Assembly (NCBI RefSeq): GCF_005434975.1
Contig: NZ_SKCJ01000001.1
Coordinates: 1,374,001 to 1,438,000, forward strand
DNA length: 64,000 bases
Direction of reading: 5' to 3'
From: Parerythrobacter lutipelagi
Lineage (GTDB): Bacteria > Pseudomonadota > Alphaproteobacteria > Sphingomonadales > Sphingomonadaceae
This document shows, piece by piece, positions 36,355 to 45,602 of this stretch (position 1 is the first letter of the stretch; each line of letters starts with the position of its first letter). The translations under genes and the position numbers were made by a program. The notes beneath the pieces were generated by a model. The model did not search any database. It saw nothing but the letters and a program-made list of their open reading frames with translations, and had not been told where the DNA came from.

Positions 36355-37575
36355 CTACGCCTCGCCTTGCTCGAGCCACCGGCCGACCGCCGTGTGGTGG
36401 CGCGCAGCACCGCGCAATTCCTTGTTGCCGAATGCCGAAAGCGTCTCTTTGCTCCGGCGCAGGAACCAGTTGGCGAAATTCTCTGAACTCTCTCCATCCG
36501 GCGCAATGCGTGCGCGATGCTTGCCTCGCAATCGCTGCCCGACCCGCTGCAGGCCTCCACCAAGTCCGTCGGCCTCGCTGGCGCCGAGGACCGAAGCGGT
36601 GACGCCCAGGTTCCGGCGCTGCAACGGGTCCTGCAGCATCAGTGCCTCTGCCGAATGAACTGCCTCGATCGGAGCAATGTGCGGGCATGCGCTGAGCACC
36701 TGGATATCGGTGCGCATCCACATCCAGTAAAGCCGCAGGACCAGCGCGGCGCCACGGCTCCACCCGCCTTCTTCGGCATCGCGCCAGAAACTCTTCCAGT
36801 CGATCGTTTCGCGGTGGATCAGGAAATCGATATCGGCAAGAAGCAGCGGCCCGATATCGAAGCGGTGACTATACGCAGCGTGAATGCACAGATGCATCAG
36901 CATATGCTGGGGCTTGGGATAGAGGCAGGGATCGCCTGCTTCGCCGGGGCCGGCGTGGTTCAGGATACGTGCGTCGAGCAGGGGCGGCATTCCCCATTCC
37001 ATCGAACCGGGCGGCTCCCACGCGTGCATGTGAATTTCAAACTCGACCCCCGAGGGCGAAATCAGCGGGGGGAGATGCTTGGCGGTCTCGATCATCGCTG
37101 CGGGCGACTTCGCCGACGCTTCACTCTGCTGATATCCGTTTGCGCGCAGAACATTGAAGGCATCCAGCGCCTGTTCCGCCGGCATAAGAAGGTCGATATC
37201 CCGCATCGGCCTCTCCGCCGCTGCGGGATAGGCGTACCAAGCGAGCCATCCCCCTTTCAGCGTGACACCGCTCAGGCCTTCGCTCGCCATCAGTTCGGTT
37301 GCTGAATAGAGTTCGGAGCGAAAGGCGAGATTGCGCAACGCGCTTTCCCGATGGGCGATGCGCAGTTGCTCCCGGTGATGCGGCGGTACCGGCAGGTCGA
37401 TCTCGCCGCGCTCGATCCGCGCGTGCAGCAGAGGCATCAGACGATGCTCGCCCGCCATGGCCAGAATATCAAACCATTGTGAATCGGATTCGATTCGCAG
37501 GTGCTTGCGGTGCTGCGGTCTGCCGATCAATCGCAATAGCATCCGACCGATCTTCAGGCGATCCAGACGCGCCAC
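36355..37575 (-). CDS. Nucleotidyltransferase-family protein (NTP_transf_5-like)
   Basis: 406-residue cytoplasmic protein with the N-terminal helical part LLHARIERGEIDLPVPPHHR, then VTLKGGWLAWYAYPAAAERP followed by MRDIDLLMP, the LKG...RDIDLL pattern of PF14907 putative nucleotidyltransferases. These often sit in exopolysaccharide or lasso-peptide loci. It starts 16 bp after lptA and ends 52 bp before the gmd remnant, on the same strand. Substrate unknown. Confidence 0.82.
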   Translation of the reverse strand: MARLDRLKIGRMLLRLIGRPQHRKHLRIESDSQWFDILAMAGEHRLMPLLHARIERGEIDLPVPPHHREQLRIAHRESALRNLAFRSELYSATELMASEGLSGVTLKGGWLAWYAYPAAAERPMRDIDLLMPAEQALDAFNVLRANGYQQSEASAKSPAAMIETAKHLPPLISPSGVEFEIHMHAWEPPGSMEWGMPPLLDARILNHAGPGEAGDPCLYPKPQHMLMHLCIHAAYSHRFDIGPLLLADIDFLIHRETIDWKSFWRDAEEGGWSRGAALVLRLYWMWMRTDIQVLSACPHIAPIEAVHSAEALMLQDPLQRRNLGVTASVLGASEADGLGGGLQRVGQRLRGKHRARIAPDGESSENFANWFLRRSKETLSAFGNKELRGAARHHTAVGRWLEQGEA

Positions 37576-37591
37576 TGCGCGGTCCGTCCGA

Positions 37592-38149
37592 TCAGTCCTG
37601 CGGGACTGTGAAAGTACCTGTCACGCGGCCGCCGCTGTTGCTGCCCACTTCGCCGGTGACGGAAGAAGAGCCGCTCGCGCGTCCGTCGACGCTCGAAACA
37701 CCGCTCGCAAGATCGATTACCAGCCGTCCGCCGCTGAGGTTGTCCGAGCCGCGGCGCAGGCGAACATTGCCTGCCATGGTGATGATCCGGCGATTGAAAT
37801 CATACACTGCCACGTCGCCGCTGGCGGCTTCGTTGCCGCGCGAGACCTGAACACCGCCGGTCGCAGTCATGCGCTGAATCTGAAGCGAACCGCTGTCGGT
37901 GTAATTGATCAGCATGCGGTTCGATTTGACCGTCAATCCGGCTTGAGTCAGCGTGACATTGCCTGACAGCGCGACGCGGTTCTGCCGATCCTGCAATTCA
38001 ATTCGGCCAGCGTCGAAATTGACCGGCGCACGTGAATTGTGCCCGGCGATGGCTTGCGCGCCAGCCTGGATGCCGGCGAAAGCGGCCACGGTCAGCGTAA
38101 AACCGATCAGCGCATTCTGCGTTGCGGTGCGGAGAGTGGATTTCGTCAT
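37592..38149 (-). CDS. lptA: LPS-transport periplasmic protein LptA
   Basis: 185-residue periplasmic bridge protein carrying LPS between LptC and LptD. Signal peptide ending near AGAQAIA, then the OstA jelly-roll strands NFDAGRIELQDRQNRVALSG, NVTLTQAGLTVKSNRMLINY. ATG overlaps the lptC stop by 4 bp. lptB, which usually follows lptA in this group, is not next; a nucleotidyltransferase gene is. Confidence 0.9.
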   Translation of the reverse strand: MTKSTLRTATQNALIGFTLTVAAFAGIQAGAQAIAGHNSRAPVNFDAGRIELQDRQNRVALSGNVTLTQAGLTVKSNRMLINYTDSGSLQIQRMTATGGVQVSRGNEAASGDVAVYDFNRRIITMAGNVRLRRGSDNLSGGRLVIDLASGVSSVDGRASGSSSVTGEVGSNSGGRVTGTFTVPQD

Positions 38150-38811
38150 GGCATCCTCAACTTGCCGGGGACCATGCGCAAGCGGGCCTTGCCATCGAGC
38201 GCCACGGTCCTCTGGTTCATATCGACTTCAATCGTGTTTGCGGAAAAAGAACCAGCGGGTATTTCGCCTTCGACGCCGCCGCCGCCGAACATCCGCCTGT
38301 TTTGCAGGTCGACCGATACACCGCTGACGCGCATGCGATAGCCGTCGGCCGCAACCATCCTGACATCGCCGTCCACGGTGACGATTTCCTGGTCGATGTC
38401 ATAAGCGCCCGAAGGCGCCACGATCCGCGCCGGCCCTTCCGACAAGAGCAGTCGTGCGACAAGATCTTCCATCCGCACTATGCCCTCGCGGCTGGACCGC
38501 TGGACCGCTTCTCCCGCCGTCAGCGAAAACGGTCGGCCCTGGTTGTCCTGACCGCGATACATCGCATTATCCACGCGCAGCCGGTCCTGCACGACAGCCA
38601 CCTTATTGCGATCGAGCAGGAAACTGATTTCGCCACGCGGGCTTAAAGGCGTGATCACCATGAAGGCGGCGAGCACGCCGACGCCCATCGGCAGCGCCTT
38701 GGCAAGAAAGCTGACCAGCCTGTCATGTGAACCGCCGGGCGCGGCGAAGTGCTGGCGCTTGTTACGCCGCTCCTTGGCCTTGTCGGTTTCGATGCGTCGC
38801 TTGATGACCAT
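38146..38811 (-). CDS. lptC: LPS export protein LptC
   Basis: 221-residue single-pass inner-membrane protein that hands LPS from LptBFG to LptA. One membrane helix at about residues 38-58 (LPMGVGVLAAFMVITPL), then the periplasmic beta-jellyroll with repeated strand patterns. Overlaps lptA by 4 bp and follows the RNase D gene by 24 bp. Confidence 0.88.
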   Translation of the reverse strand: MVIKRRIETDKAKERRNKRQHFAAPGGSHDRLVSFLAKALPMGVGVLAAFMVITPLSPRGEISFLLDRNKVAVVQDRLRVDNAMYRGQDNQGRPFSLTAGEAVQRSSREGIVRMEDLVARLLLSEGPARIVAPSGAYDIDQEIVTVDGDVRMVAADGYRMRVSGVSVDLQNRRMFGGGGVEGEIPAGSFSANTIEVDMNQRTVALDGKARLRMVPGKLRMP

Positions 38812-38835
38812 GATGGTTGGCTCGGCGCCTGCCCT

Positions 38836-39453
38836 TTACATGTGGCTGAAAATGTCGTGCTCGGGCCAACCGGCCATATCGAGCCGCGCGCGGGTGGGTA
38901 GAAAATCAAAACAGGCCTGCGCGATTTCCATCCGCCCTTCGCGCGCCAGCCGGGTCACGAAAACATCATGCAACCGGTGCAGATAGCGCACGTCGCTTGC
39001 GGCGTAATCACGCTGCGCTTCAGTGATCTCCGGCGCGCCCCAGTCGCTCGACTGCTGCGCCTTGGAGATATTCTCACTGAGCAGCTCGTCGACGATATAC
39101 TTCAGGCCGTGGCGGTCGGTGTAAGTGCGGGTCAGCTTGCTGGCGATCTTGGTGCAGAAAACCGGAGCGGCCATCACGCCGAGGTAATATTCGATCGCCG
39201 CAAGATCAAAGCGCGCGAAATGATAGAGTTTGAGCCTGGCGGGATCGGCCAGAACCGCTTTCAGGTTCGGCGCATCGTAGCTGCTGCCGACCTTGAAGCG
39301 GACCAGGTGTTCGTCCCCCTGTCCGTCGCTGATCTGGACAACACACAAGCGGTCGCGATGGGTGATCAGGCCCATGGTTTCGGTATCGATTGCAATCGGC
39401 CCGGGCGCGAGCACGCCTGCGGGCAGGTCTTCTTCATGAAAATGCACTGTCAT
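38836..39453 (-). CDS. rnd: Ribonuclease D-like 3'-5' exonuclease
   Basis: 205 residues, only the DEDDy exonuclease domain with no C-terminal HRDC, as in alphaproteobacterial short RNase D. ExoI motif AIDTETMGL, ExoII YHFARFDLAAIEYYL, ExoIII YAASDVRYLHRLHD with the tyrosine and aspartate. Acts on 3' ends of stable RNAs. First gene of the lptC-lptA run. Confidence 0.92.
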   Translation of the reverse strand: MTVHFHEEDLPAGVLAPGPIAIDTETMGLITHRDRLCVVQISDGQGDEHLVRFKVGSSYDAPNLKAVLADPARLKLYHFARFDLAAIEYYLGVMAAPVFCTKIASKLTRTYTDRHGLKYIVDELLSENISKAQQSSDWGAPEITEAQRDYAASDVRYLHRLHDVFVTRLAREGRMEIAQACFDFLPTRARLDMAGWPEHDIFSHM

Positions 39454-39534
39454 AGGCCTGTGCCTTTAGGCTGATTGGGGATGGGAGGGAAGAGGTGCTG
39501 GTGGGGTGCAGCGCGAAGCGGTATTCGTCACCGC

Positions 39535-40224
39535 ATGAGCGAGACGATCCCTGACAGCTGGAAGCGGGTGCTCGGGCCGGTGCTGCAGACGCCCGAAGCA
39601 CGGCGGCTGGGAGGCTGGATCAAGGCAGAGGAAGATGCCGGCAAGCAAGTCTATCCGCCCCGCGGAACTCGGCTGCGCGCGCTGGAGCTGACGCCGCTCG
39701 ACCGAGTGAAGGTCGTGATCCTCGGGCAGGATCCGTACCACGGTCCCGGGCAGGCGCACGGATTGTGTTTCTCCGTGCCGGATGGGGTAAAAGTTCCGCC
39801 ATCGCTGGTGAATATCTACAAAGAGCTGGCCAGCGATCTTGGTGCCGCGCCGCCGGGGCACGGCAATCTCGAGCATTGGGCGCGCCAGGGCGTGCTGCTG
39901 CTCAACAATTCGTTGACGGTCGAAGCGCACAAGGCGGGCAGCCATGCAGGCAAGGGGTGGGACGCAATCACGGATGCCTGCGTCGCAGCCGTGGCACAGC
40001 GCGATGTGCCGAGCGCTTTCGTACTGTGGGGCAGCCATGCACAGGGCAAGGCCGCGCGCATTCCCGCCATCGCGCAGTCGCAGCGGCATCTTGTCCTGAA
40101 AGGCCCGCATCCGAGCCCATTGTCCGCCTATCGCGGGTTCTTCGGATCGAAACCGTTCAGCCAGATCAACACTTTCCTCGAACAGAACGGGCGCGAACCG
40201 GTGGACTGGAGCGCGCCCGCTTGA
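39535..40224 (+). CDS. ung: Uracil-DNA glycosylase
   Basis: 229-residue family 1 UDG for base excision repair. Water-activating motif GQDPYHG (residues 64-70, Asp66) and HPSPLS (His192) are both intact. ATG 39535 (MSETIPDSW) preferred over an upstream frame that overlaps the rnd promoter. Divergent from rnd. Confidence 0.97.
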   Translation: MSETIPDSWKRVLGPVLQTPEARRLGGWIKAEEDAGKQVYPPRGTRLRALELTPLDRVKVVILGQDPYHGPGQAHGLCFSVPDGVKVPPSLVNIYKELASDLGAAPPGHGNLEHWARQGVLLLNNSLTVEAHKAGSHAGKGWDAITDACVAAVAQRDVPSAFVLWGSHAQGKAARIPAIAQSQRHLVLKGPHPSPLSAYRGFFGSKPFSQINTFLEQNGREPVDWSAPA

Positions 40225-40240
40225 CAATCGCTTGTCGAAG

Positions 40241-40255
40241 TTGACACTGTGTCAA
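40241..40255. promoter_or_regulatory. Perfect palindrome TTGACAC-T-GTGTCAA, candidate operator
   Basis: In the 193 bp AT-rich gap between ung and the DksA-like gene. 7-bp arms around a single T; the left arm includes a consensus-like TTGACA. A second TTGACA occurs at 40,221-40,226. It probably binds a dimeric regulator of the downstream gene. Confidence 0.4.
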
Positions 40256-40417
40256 GCTAGCGCATCTTACCGAAGATACTGATATTAAATAATTTATTTC
40301 ATATTGGCAGTGTTGTTCCCGCAACCGCACCCCCCCCGGGGGCGCCGCATGCTCGACCGCCCGCCGGGAGACATCGGGTCTGGTGTTAGCATCGCCATGC
40401 GGTGTAGGAAAATGGCA

Positions 40418-40756
40418 ATGAGGGAAACCGAAGCCCGCGCCGCTCTGAAAGCTCGCCTGTCCGAGCTCGACGAACAAGACCGTTTGAGCGACGAATCCCG
40501 CGCGCCGGTGACTTTGCAACAGGACAGTGTCGGACGCCTCAGCCGAATGGATGCGATGCAGCAGCAGGCGATGGCACTCGCTGCGGAGCGCCGCCGCAAG
40601 GCCGAACGCACCCGGATAAAAGCCGCGCTCAAGCGGCTCGATGGCGAGGAATGGGGGTACTGCCTGACCTGTGGAGAGGAGATCGCTGAAAAGCGTCTCG
40701 TCAACGATCCTGCCGCGAGCCAGTGCCTCGGCTGCGCTTCCGGCACGCCCTCTTAG
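40418..40756 (+). CDS. TraR/DksA-family C4 zinc-finger protein
   Basis: 112 residues. N-terminal helix (EARAALKARLSELDEQ), a central helical segment, and a C-terminal four-cysteine zinc finger, Cys82-x2-Cys85 ... Cys103-x2-Cys106 in YCLTCGEEI and SQCLGCA. Shorter than DksA (about 150) and lacking an obvious DxxDxA coiled-coil tip, so closer to TraR-like small members. Start 40418 has GGA 8 nt upstream; another ATG 6 nt earlier is possible. The stop overlaps the convergent methyltransferase gene by 4 bp. May bind RNA polymerase. Confidence 0.85.
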   Translation: MRETEARAALKARLSELDEQDRLSDESRAPVTLQQDSVGRLSRMDAMQQQAMALAAERRRKAERTRIKAALKRLDGEEWGYCLTCGEEIAEKRLVNDPAASQCLGCASGTPS

Positions 40757-41673
40757 CGAAGGTGGAATTCCACCCGATTGGAAAACAGTTCGTACTCGTC
40801 CGTAATCGGCAGGGCCGTGAGCTTGGCTTCGGTCAGATGCTCTGTCCCCAGCCTGCCGAGTACAGCCGCGTCCCGTTCGACAGAAAAGCCGGCCCGGGTG
40901 AAAGCCTCGACAAAATCCTTCCGGCTCAACTTGTTTAGATAAGTGTCGGCGGCAAAATCGGGATCGATCAGGTGTCGCCACGCCTCCGATGGCGGCCGCG
41001 CGGCGACCGTCCATCTGGTCCATGCCGGGTCATGGCCGCCGAGAATGCCAGTGAACACCATCGGAAGAGTGATCACCAGTCCTTCGCGCGACAGCCGTTT
41101 GCGTAACAAGGCAAGCATCGCATCGAGTTCGGCCGGCGGGATGTGTTCGAAGACGTCGGCGGAAAACACAAAGTCGACCGGCGGGATTTCCGTCCAGCTC
41201 CCGGCATCGCCTGCCGGCCCGACAACAAAGCGCACCTTCGCCGGATCATATGCCGCAAGGCGCCGGCGTGCAGCGGCGTGAAATCTTGGCCAGTCGCGCG
41301 CATCGAACAAGGCATGGCGCACCACGCTTTTGACCGCGCGTTCAATACCGTTGCTTTGCCATGTGCTGAACGCATCGCGCAGCGAAAGAACCGGCGCATC
41401 AAGGTCGATCGCATAGACCTGCTTGAAATAGCCGCTGAGCAGGAACGCCCTGCGCGGCCTCGCGCCAAAGCCGATTTCCAGCACGGTCGATTCGGCCGGG
41501 TCCTTGCCGGTCACGTGGCGGAACGTTTCCACATGCTGCTCAATTTCGGCAATTTGCATCGCCGCCGCTTCATCGCCCGATGCCATCCGCAGGCGGTTGC
41601 GCAGGAGACCCCAGGCATTGCGCGCTTTGGCGGCGAGGCCGAGATTGGCTTGGGAGGAATTGCTGCGGGGCAT
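40753..41673 (-). CDS. Class I SAM-dependent methyltransferase
   Basis: 306 residues. Motif I VLEIGFGARPRRAFLLSGYF, acidic YAIDLDAP, then DFVFSADVFEHIPPAELDAM and LVITLPMVFTGILGGHDPAW. Typical of Methyltransf_11/23 enzymes in cell-surface sugar or small-molecule methylation. ATG 41673 chosen (MPRSNSSQ); an upstream frame lacks a site. Divergent from the crotonase. Target unknown. Confidence 0.85.
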   Translation of the reverse strand: MPRSNSSQANLGLAAKARNAWGLLRNRLRMASGDEAAAMQIAEIEQHVETFRHVTGKDPAESTVLEIGFGARPRRAFLLSGYFKQVYAIDLDAPVLSLRDAFSTWQSNGIERAVKSVVRHALFDARDWPRFHAAARRRLAAYDPAKVRFVVGPAGDAGSWTEIPPVDFVFSADVFEHIPPAELDAMLALLRKRLSREGLVITLPMVFTGILGGHDPAWTRWTVAARPPSEAWRHLIDPDFAADTYLNKLSRKDFVEAFTRAGFSVERDAAVLGRLGTEHLTEAKLTALPITDEYELFSNRVEFHLR

Positions 41674-41827
41674 GATTACATTGTTTCGATTAGCCCAACG
41701 GGCGTGGCAGGAGCGGCGCAAGCTTGGGGCAATAGCCGCGCGATGCCAGCTCTGCCAGACCGGGATGGACCGGCCTGTGCGGGCTGGGTAGTCTCCGCCG
41801 CAAGACGCAAGCTGCAGGGAAACGACG

Positions 41828-42607
41828 ATGGCGGATACAGTGTTGCTCGAAATCGCGGATGGCATAGCGATGGTCACGCTCAACCGTCCGGCCGCGATGA
41901 ATGCGATCTCGCGCCAATTGCGCCGCCGGCTCTATGAGGTGATGCAACAGGTCGACGGAGATGACTGCGTGCAGGCTGTCATTCTGACCGGTGCGGGCGA
42001 GCGGGCATTCACCGCCGGGCTCGACCTGAAGGAATTGGGCAGCGAGGACGGCGCGCTTGGTTCGGCCAACGCAACCGATCCGGCAGACAATCCTGTGAAA
42101 GCCATCGAGACCTGCCGCAAGCCTGTGATCGGTGCGATCAACGGGGTTGCGATTACGGGTGGCTTCGAAGTCGCGCTGGCGTGCGATGTGCTCATCGCCA
42201 GCACCAATGCGCGCTTTGCCGACACGCACGCGCGGGTCGGGATCGTGCCCGGCTGGGGCTTGTCGCAAAAACTCTCGCGCATGATCGGGATCGGCCGGGC
42301 GAAGGAACTCGCCTTCACCGGCAATTTCCTCGACGCGCATACCGCCCGCGACTGGGGCTTGGTCAATCATGTCGTCGAGCCTGACGAGTTGTTGCCGCGG
42401 GCCCGCCAGCTGGCGAACGACATGACGACGATCGACCGGGATTTCCTCGCGCAGTACAAGGCGCTGATCGATGCAGGTTACGCGGCCTCTTTTGGCGAGG
42501 CGATGGCAATCGAAGCGCGCTTGTCGGGCGCAGCCAATGCGCAGGTTGCTCGCGAAGAAATCGAAGCGCGCCGCGCGGCGGTACAGCAGCGCGGCAGAAA
42601 CCAGTAA
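41828..42607 (+). CDS. Enoyl-CoA hydratase/isomerase (crotonase) family protein
   Basis: 259 residues. Oxyanion-hole segments AFTAGLDLKEL and GVAITGGFEVALACD. The first catalytic glutamate (GGFEVALACD) is present, but the second, in FADTHARVGIVPG, is histidine where canonical hydratases have glutamate. It may therefore be an isomerase, hydrolase-like or slow hydratase; the family is secure, the reaction is not. AGGGAA precedes the ATG. Might act in fatty-acid or PHA side reactions. Confidence 0.88.
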   Translation: MADTVLLEIADGIAMVTLNRPAAMNAISRQLRRRLYEVMQQVDGDDCVQAVILTGAGERAFTAGLDLKELGSEDGALGSANATDPADNPVKAIETCRKPVIGAINGVAITGGFEVALACDVLIASTNARFADTHARVGIVPGWGLSQKLSRMIGIGRAKELAFTGNFLDAHTARDWGLVNHVVEPDELLPRARQLANDMTTIDRDFLAQYKALIDAGYAASFGEAMAIEARLSGAANAQVAREEIEARRAAVQQRGRNQ

Positions 42608-42662
42608 GAAAGATGACGATGGGCCAAATAATTGTCGGCACCGCAGCCTTGGTGCAAACGCG

Positions 42663-43976
42663 CTAGAAGCTTGCCGTGAGCCGCATGCCTGCGATCACAC
42701 CCACATCGCGCGCGCTGACGGCGCTATCGACCACTTGCACATCGGCGGTCAGGCGAAACCGATCGCTCAGGCCATAGGTGTAGAACGCTTCGATCCCGTC
42801 CTCCGTCTCCAGCGCGAGCCTGCCGCTCAGAACGTCAATCAGGCTGTCTGTCAGGGAATAGCGGAAATAGGCGATGCCGAATTTGTCTTGCGGGCGAAAG
42901 CGCGGATTGCCCGCGATGCCGATAAACCCGCTGCGATCGAGAAAGGTCGGATCGCCATTGGAGACATAGACCTGCCCGAAAATTCCGATGCCCTTGCCCG
43001 GCGCGTCGTCATATTCCGTGATGAATTGAGCGAACGCCAGTACCGCACTGAACTCTCCCTTGCGGTTGCCGAAAGCGGAACCTGGCGGGGGAACGAGCGC
43101 CGCTGGCAAGGCTTCGGCAGCAACTTCACTGCGGGTCGATCCGGCAAGCTTGATCGCGTAATACCCGCGCCTGCCATCGATCTTGACCGGAAAAGTGACA
43201 GAGCCGAGAAATCCGACGCCCTTGTCGAACGGGCTTTCAAACCCCGTCTTGCGCGATTGCAGTTCGGGATCGAAAACCCACAGCCGAAACAGTGCCTTCT
43301 CGGTCGGTATGTTGAGCAGGGCACCGGTGATCGAGCCCGGTACGATGGCGCTGGGCGGCAGAGCCATGGCGAGGTTCTGGAAGCCTTCGTGGCCGCCCCC
43401 GCCTGCAACCGGCAGTTGGGTTGCGATATCGAGCACATTGACCTTGCCGACGGTCAGGCTTGTGCCGCTTTGCCAGGTTTTGGTGACATTGATCGACAGG
43501 TCGAACACCTCGCCCTCGCCGGGATAGAACAGCTGGGTATTGGAAGGGATCAGGCCAACCGTGCCATTGGCGCTTTCGCCATATTTGAACTCGGGATGGA
43601 AGTGCAGTTTGATGCTGTCATCCAGGCCGAATGCGCTGCCTTTCAGATCGACATAAAGGTCGACCTTGCCTCCGTAGCGAAGCGTGCTGTCGGCGTCTCC
43701 GGAAACGGGCACATCAGCGAATTGCGACGCGATCAGTTTGATCGCAACCGGATCGGGCGGCGCTGCCTTGGCAGGGGCCTGCGGCAGGGCATCGATCCGC
43801 TTGCGAATATCCGACTGCGCAGTAGGCAAACTCTGCGTTCCGGACCCGACCTGTTCGTCCTGCTCAGGCTGAATCTCGGCAAGGTTGTCCGCCGCTGCAT
43901 CGTCAAGCGGCCGCGCCAATGCGGGAGCCGCTGCGAGCAGGGATGCCCCCGCAATGCAGCGTGCAATCGATTTCAA
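42663..43976 (-). CDS. Carbohydrate porin, OprB-like
   Basis: About 437 residues from a TTG at 43976. A signal peptide (SIARCIAGASLLAAAPALA), then a charged linker and a beta-barrel with LRYGGKVDLYVDLKG, YPGEGEVFDLSINVTKTWQS, KVNVLDIATQLPV and final strand VGVIAGMRLTASF ending in phenylalanine. No ATG lies at the right place; the TTG is 16 nt after GGAGGG, and a CTG at 43988 is better spaced, so the start is unsure. Diffusion of sugars across the outer membrane. Confidence 0.82.
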   Translation of the reverse strand: MKSIARCIAGASLLAAAPALARPLDDAAADNLAEIQPEQDEQVGSGTQSLPTAQSDIRKRIDALPQAPAKAAPPDPVAIKLIASQFADVPVSGDADSTLRYGGKVDLYVDLKGSAFGLDDSIKLHFHPEFKYGESANGTVGLIPSNTQLFYPGEGEVFDLSINVTKTWQSGTSLTVGKVNVLDIATQLPVAGGGGHEGFQNLAMALPPSAIVPGSITGALLNIPTEKALFRLWVFDPELQSRKTGFESPFDKGVGFLGSVTFPVKIDGRRGYYAIKLAGSTRSEVAAEALPAALVPPPGSAFGNRKGEFSAVLAFAQFITEYDDAPGKGIGIFGQVYVSNGDPTFLDRSGFIGIAGNPRFRPQDKFGIAYFRYSLTDSLIDVLSGRLALETEDGIEAFYTYGLSDRFRLTADVQVVDSAVSARDVGVIAGMRLTASF

Positions 43977-44155
43977 GACGTAGGCCAGTTGACCCTCCTG
44001 CTTGCCAAATGCGACCAGTTGGTTCTGGCACAGTGTAATTTTTCGGCCAGCCACGTCCTGAGCTGTCTCTGCTGATGAATATCCTCGTTTCACGCGCTGA
44101 AAGCAAGCGCGGTCGTGTCCGAAATCGGGATATTTTCCAGAGCTTTGACTGATTG

Positions 44156-45592
44156 CTAGCGCGGCAGGTCGCTCACGCCCATCAATGCTTCGTCCACCGC
44201 GCGCGCTGCCTGACGGCCCTCGCGGATGGCCCATACGACCAGGCTCTGCCCGCGGCGCATGTCACCGCAGGCGAACACTTCCGCTTCGCTGGTAGAATAG
44301 TCGTCGGTATTCGCGGCGACGTTGCCGCGTCCGTCGAGCTCGACGCCGGCGCGGTCGAGCAAGCCGCGCCGCTTGGGGCCGGTGAAGCCCATCGCGAGCA
44401 GGATCAGGTCGGCCTTGAGGATGAACTCGCTGCCCTCGATCTCTTGAATCTTCCCGTCAGCCCATTCGATCCTGACGCATTCGAGACCGGTCACTTCGCC
44501 GCCTTCGCCGATCACGCGCTTGGTCAGCACGGACCAGTCGCGATCGGCGCCTTCCTCGTGGCTGGAGGACGTGCGCAGTTTGACCGGCCAATCGGGCCAG
44601 GTCAGCCCCTTGTCCTCGTGCTCGGGCGGCTTGGGCATGATTTCCAGCTGCGTCACGCTGGCCGCACCTTGCCGGTTGCTGGTGCCGACACAGTCACTGC
44701 CGGTGTCGCCGCCGCCGATCACGATCACATGCTTGCCGGTTGCCGTCAGCGAACCACGCGGCGCGGCGCGCACTTCGTCGTCACCCGCGTTCCGCTTGTT
44801 CTGCTGGGACAGGAATTCCATGGCCATGCGCACACCGGGCAATTCCGCACCGGGAATTTCGAGCAGTCGCGGTTCTTCCGCGCCGCCGGCCAGCACGATC
44901 GCGTCAAAATTCTCTCGCAATGCCTTGAAACTGATTTCGACACCGACTTCCGCGCTGGTTTTGAAGGTTACACCTTCAGCTTCCATCTGCACCGCGCGGC
45001 GGTTGATCAGATGCTTCTCCATCTTGAAATCGGGAATGCCGTAACGCAGCAGCCCGCCAATCCGGTCGCTCTTCTCGAACACTGTTACCGCGTGACCTGC
45101 GCGCGCCAGTTGCTGTGCCGCGGCCAGGCCTGCGGGGCCGGAGCCGATCACGGCAACTGACTTTCCGGTCTGCTTTTCAGGTACCTGCGGCTTGATCCAG
45201 CCTTCTTCCCAACCGCGATCGACAATCGCGCATTCGATACTCTTGATGGTCACCGGCTGGTCGTTGATGTTGAGCGTGCAGCTGGCTTCGCACGGAGCAG
45301 GGCAGATCCGGCCGGTGAATTCAGGGAAGTTGTTGGTCGAATGCAGCACTTCGAGCGCATTGCGCCAGTCACCTTCGTAGACCAGGTGGTTCCAGTCCGG
45401 GATGATGTTGTTCACCGGACAGCCGTTGTGGCAGTAAGGGATACCGCAATTCATGCAGCGGCTGGCCTGCGCCTTCAACGCATCCTCGCTCATCGGGATG
45501 GCGAATTCCTTGTAATTCGTCAGCCGTTCCTGCGGATCGAGATAATCCCGATCGCGCCGATCAAGTTCGAGGAAGCCTGTTTCCTTGCCCAT
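44156..45592 (-). CDS. gltD: Glutamate synthase small (beta) subunit
   Basis: 478-residue NADPH-oxidising subunit with FAD and two [4Fe-4S] clusters. Cys-rich N-terminus [17 protein letters not shown] and CPAPCEASC, then FAD-binding [13 protein letters not shown] and NADPH-binding [11 protein letters not shown]. Start ATG 45592 ([13 protein letters not shown]); a longer frame overlaps gltB. Lies 10 bp after gltB, co-transcribed. Supplies electrons to GltB. Confidence 0.97.
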   Translation of the reverse strand: MGKETGFLELDRRDRDYLDPQERLTNYKEFAIPMSEDALKAQASRCMNCGIPYCHNGCPVNNIIPDWNHLVYEGDWRNALEVLHSTNNFPEFTGRICPAPCEASCTLNINDQPVTIKSIECAIVDRGWEEGWIKPQVPEKQTGKSVAVIGSGPAGLAAAQQLARAGHAVTVFEKSDRIGGLLRYGIPDFKMEKHLINRRAVQMEAEGVTFKTSAEVGVEISFKALRENFDAIVLAGGAEEPRLLEIPGAELPGVRMAMEFLSQQNKRNAGDDEVRAAPRGSLTATGKHVIVIGGGDTGSDCVGTSNRQGAASVTQLEIMPKPPEHEDKGLTWPDWPVKLRTSSSHEEGADRDWSVLTKRVIGEGGEVTGLECVRIEWADGKIQEIEGSEFILKADLILLAMGFTGPKRRGLLDRAGVELDGRGNVAANTDDYSTSEAEVFACGDMRRGQSLVVWAIREGRQAARAVDEALMGVSDLPR

Positions 45593-45602
45593 GTCCTGAC
45601 CC

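Noticed and set aside
42471-44075. Plus-strand 534-codon frame over the porin
   Set aside because: Antisense shadow of the porin gene; no domain, no ribosome-binding site.
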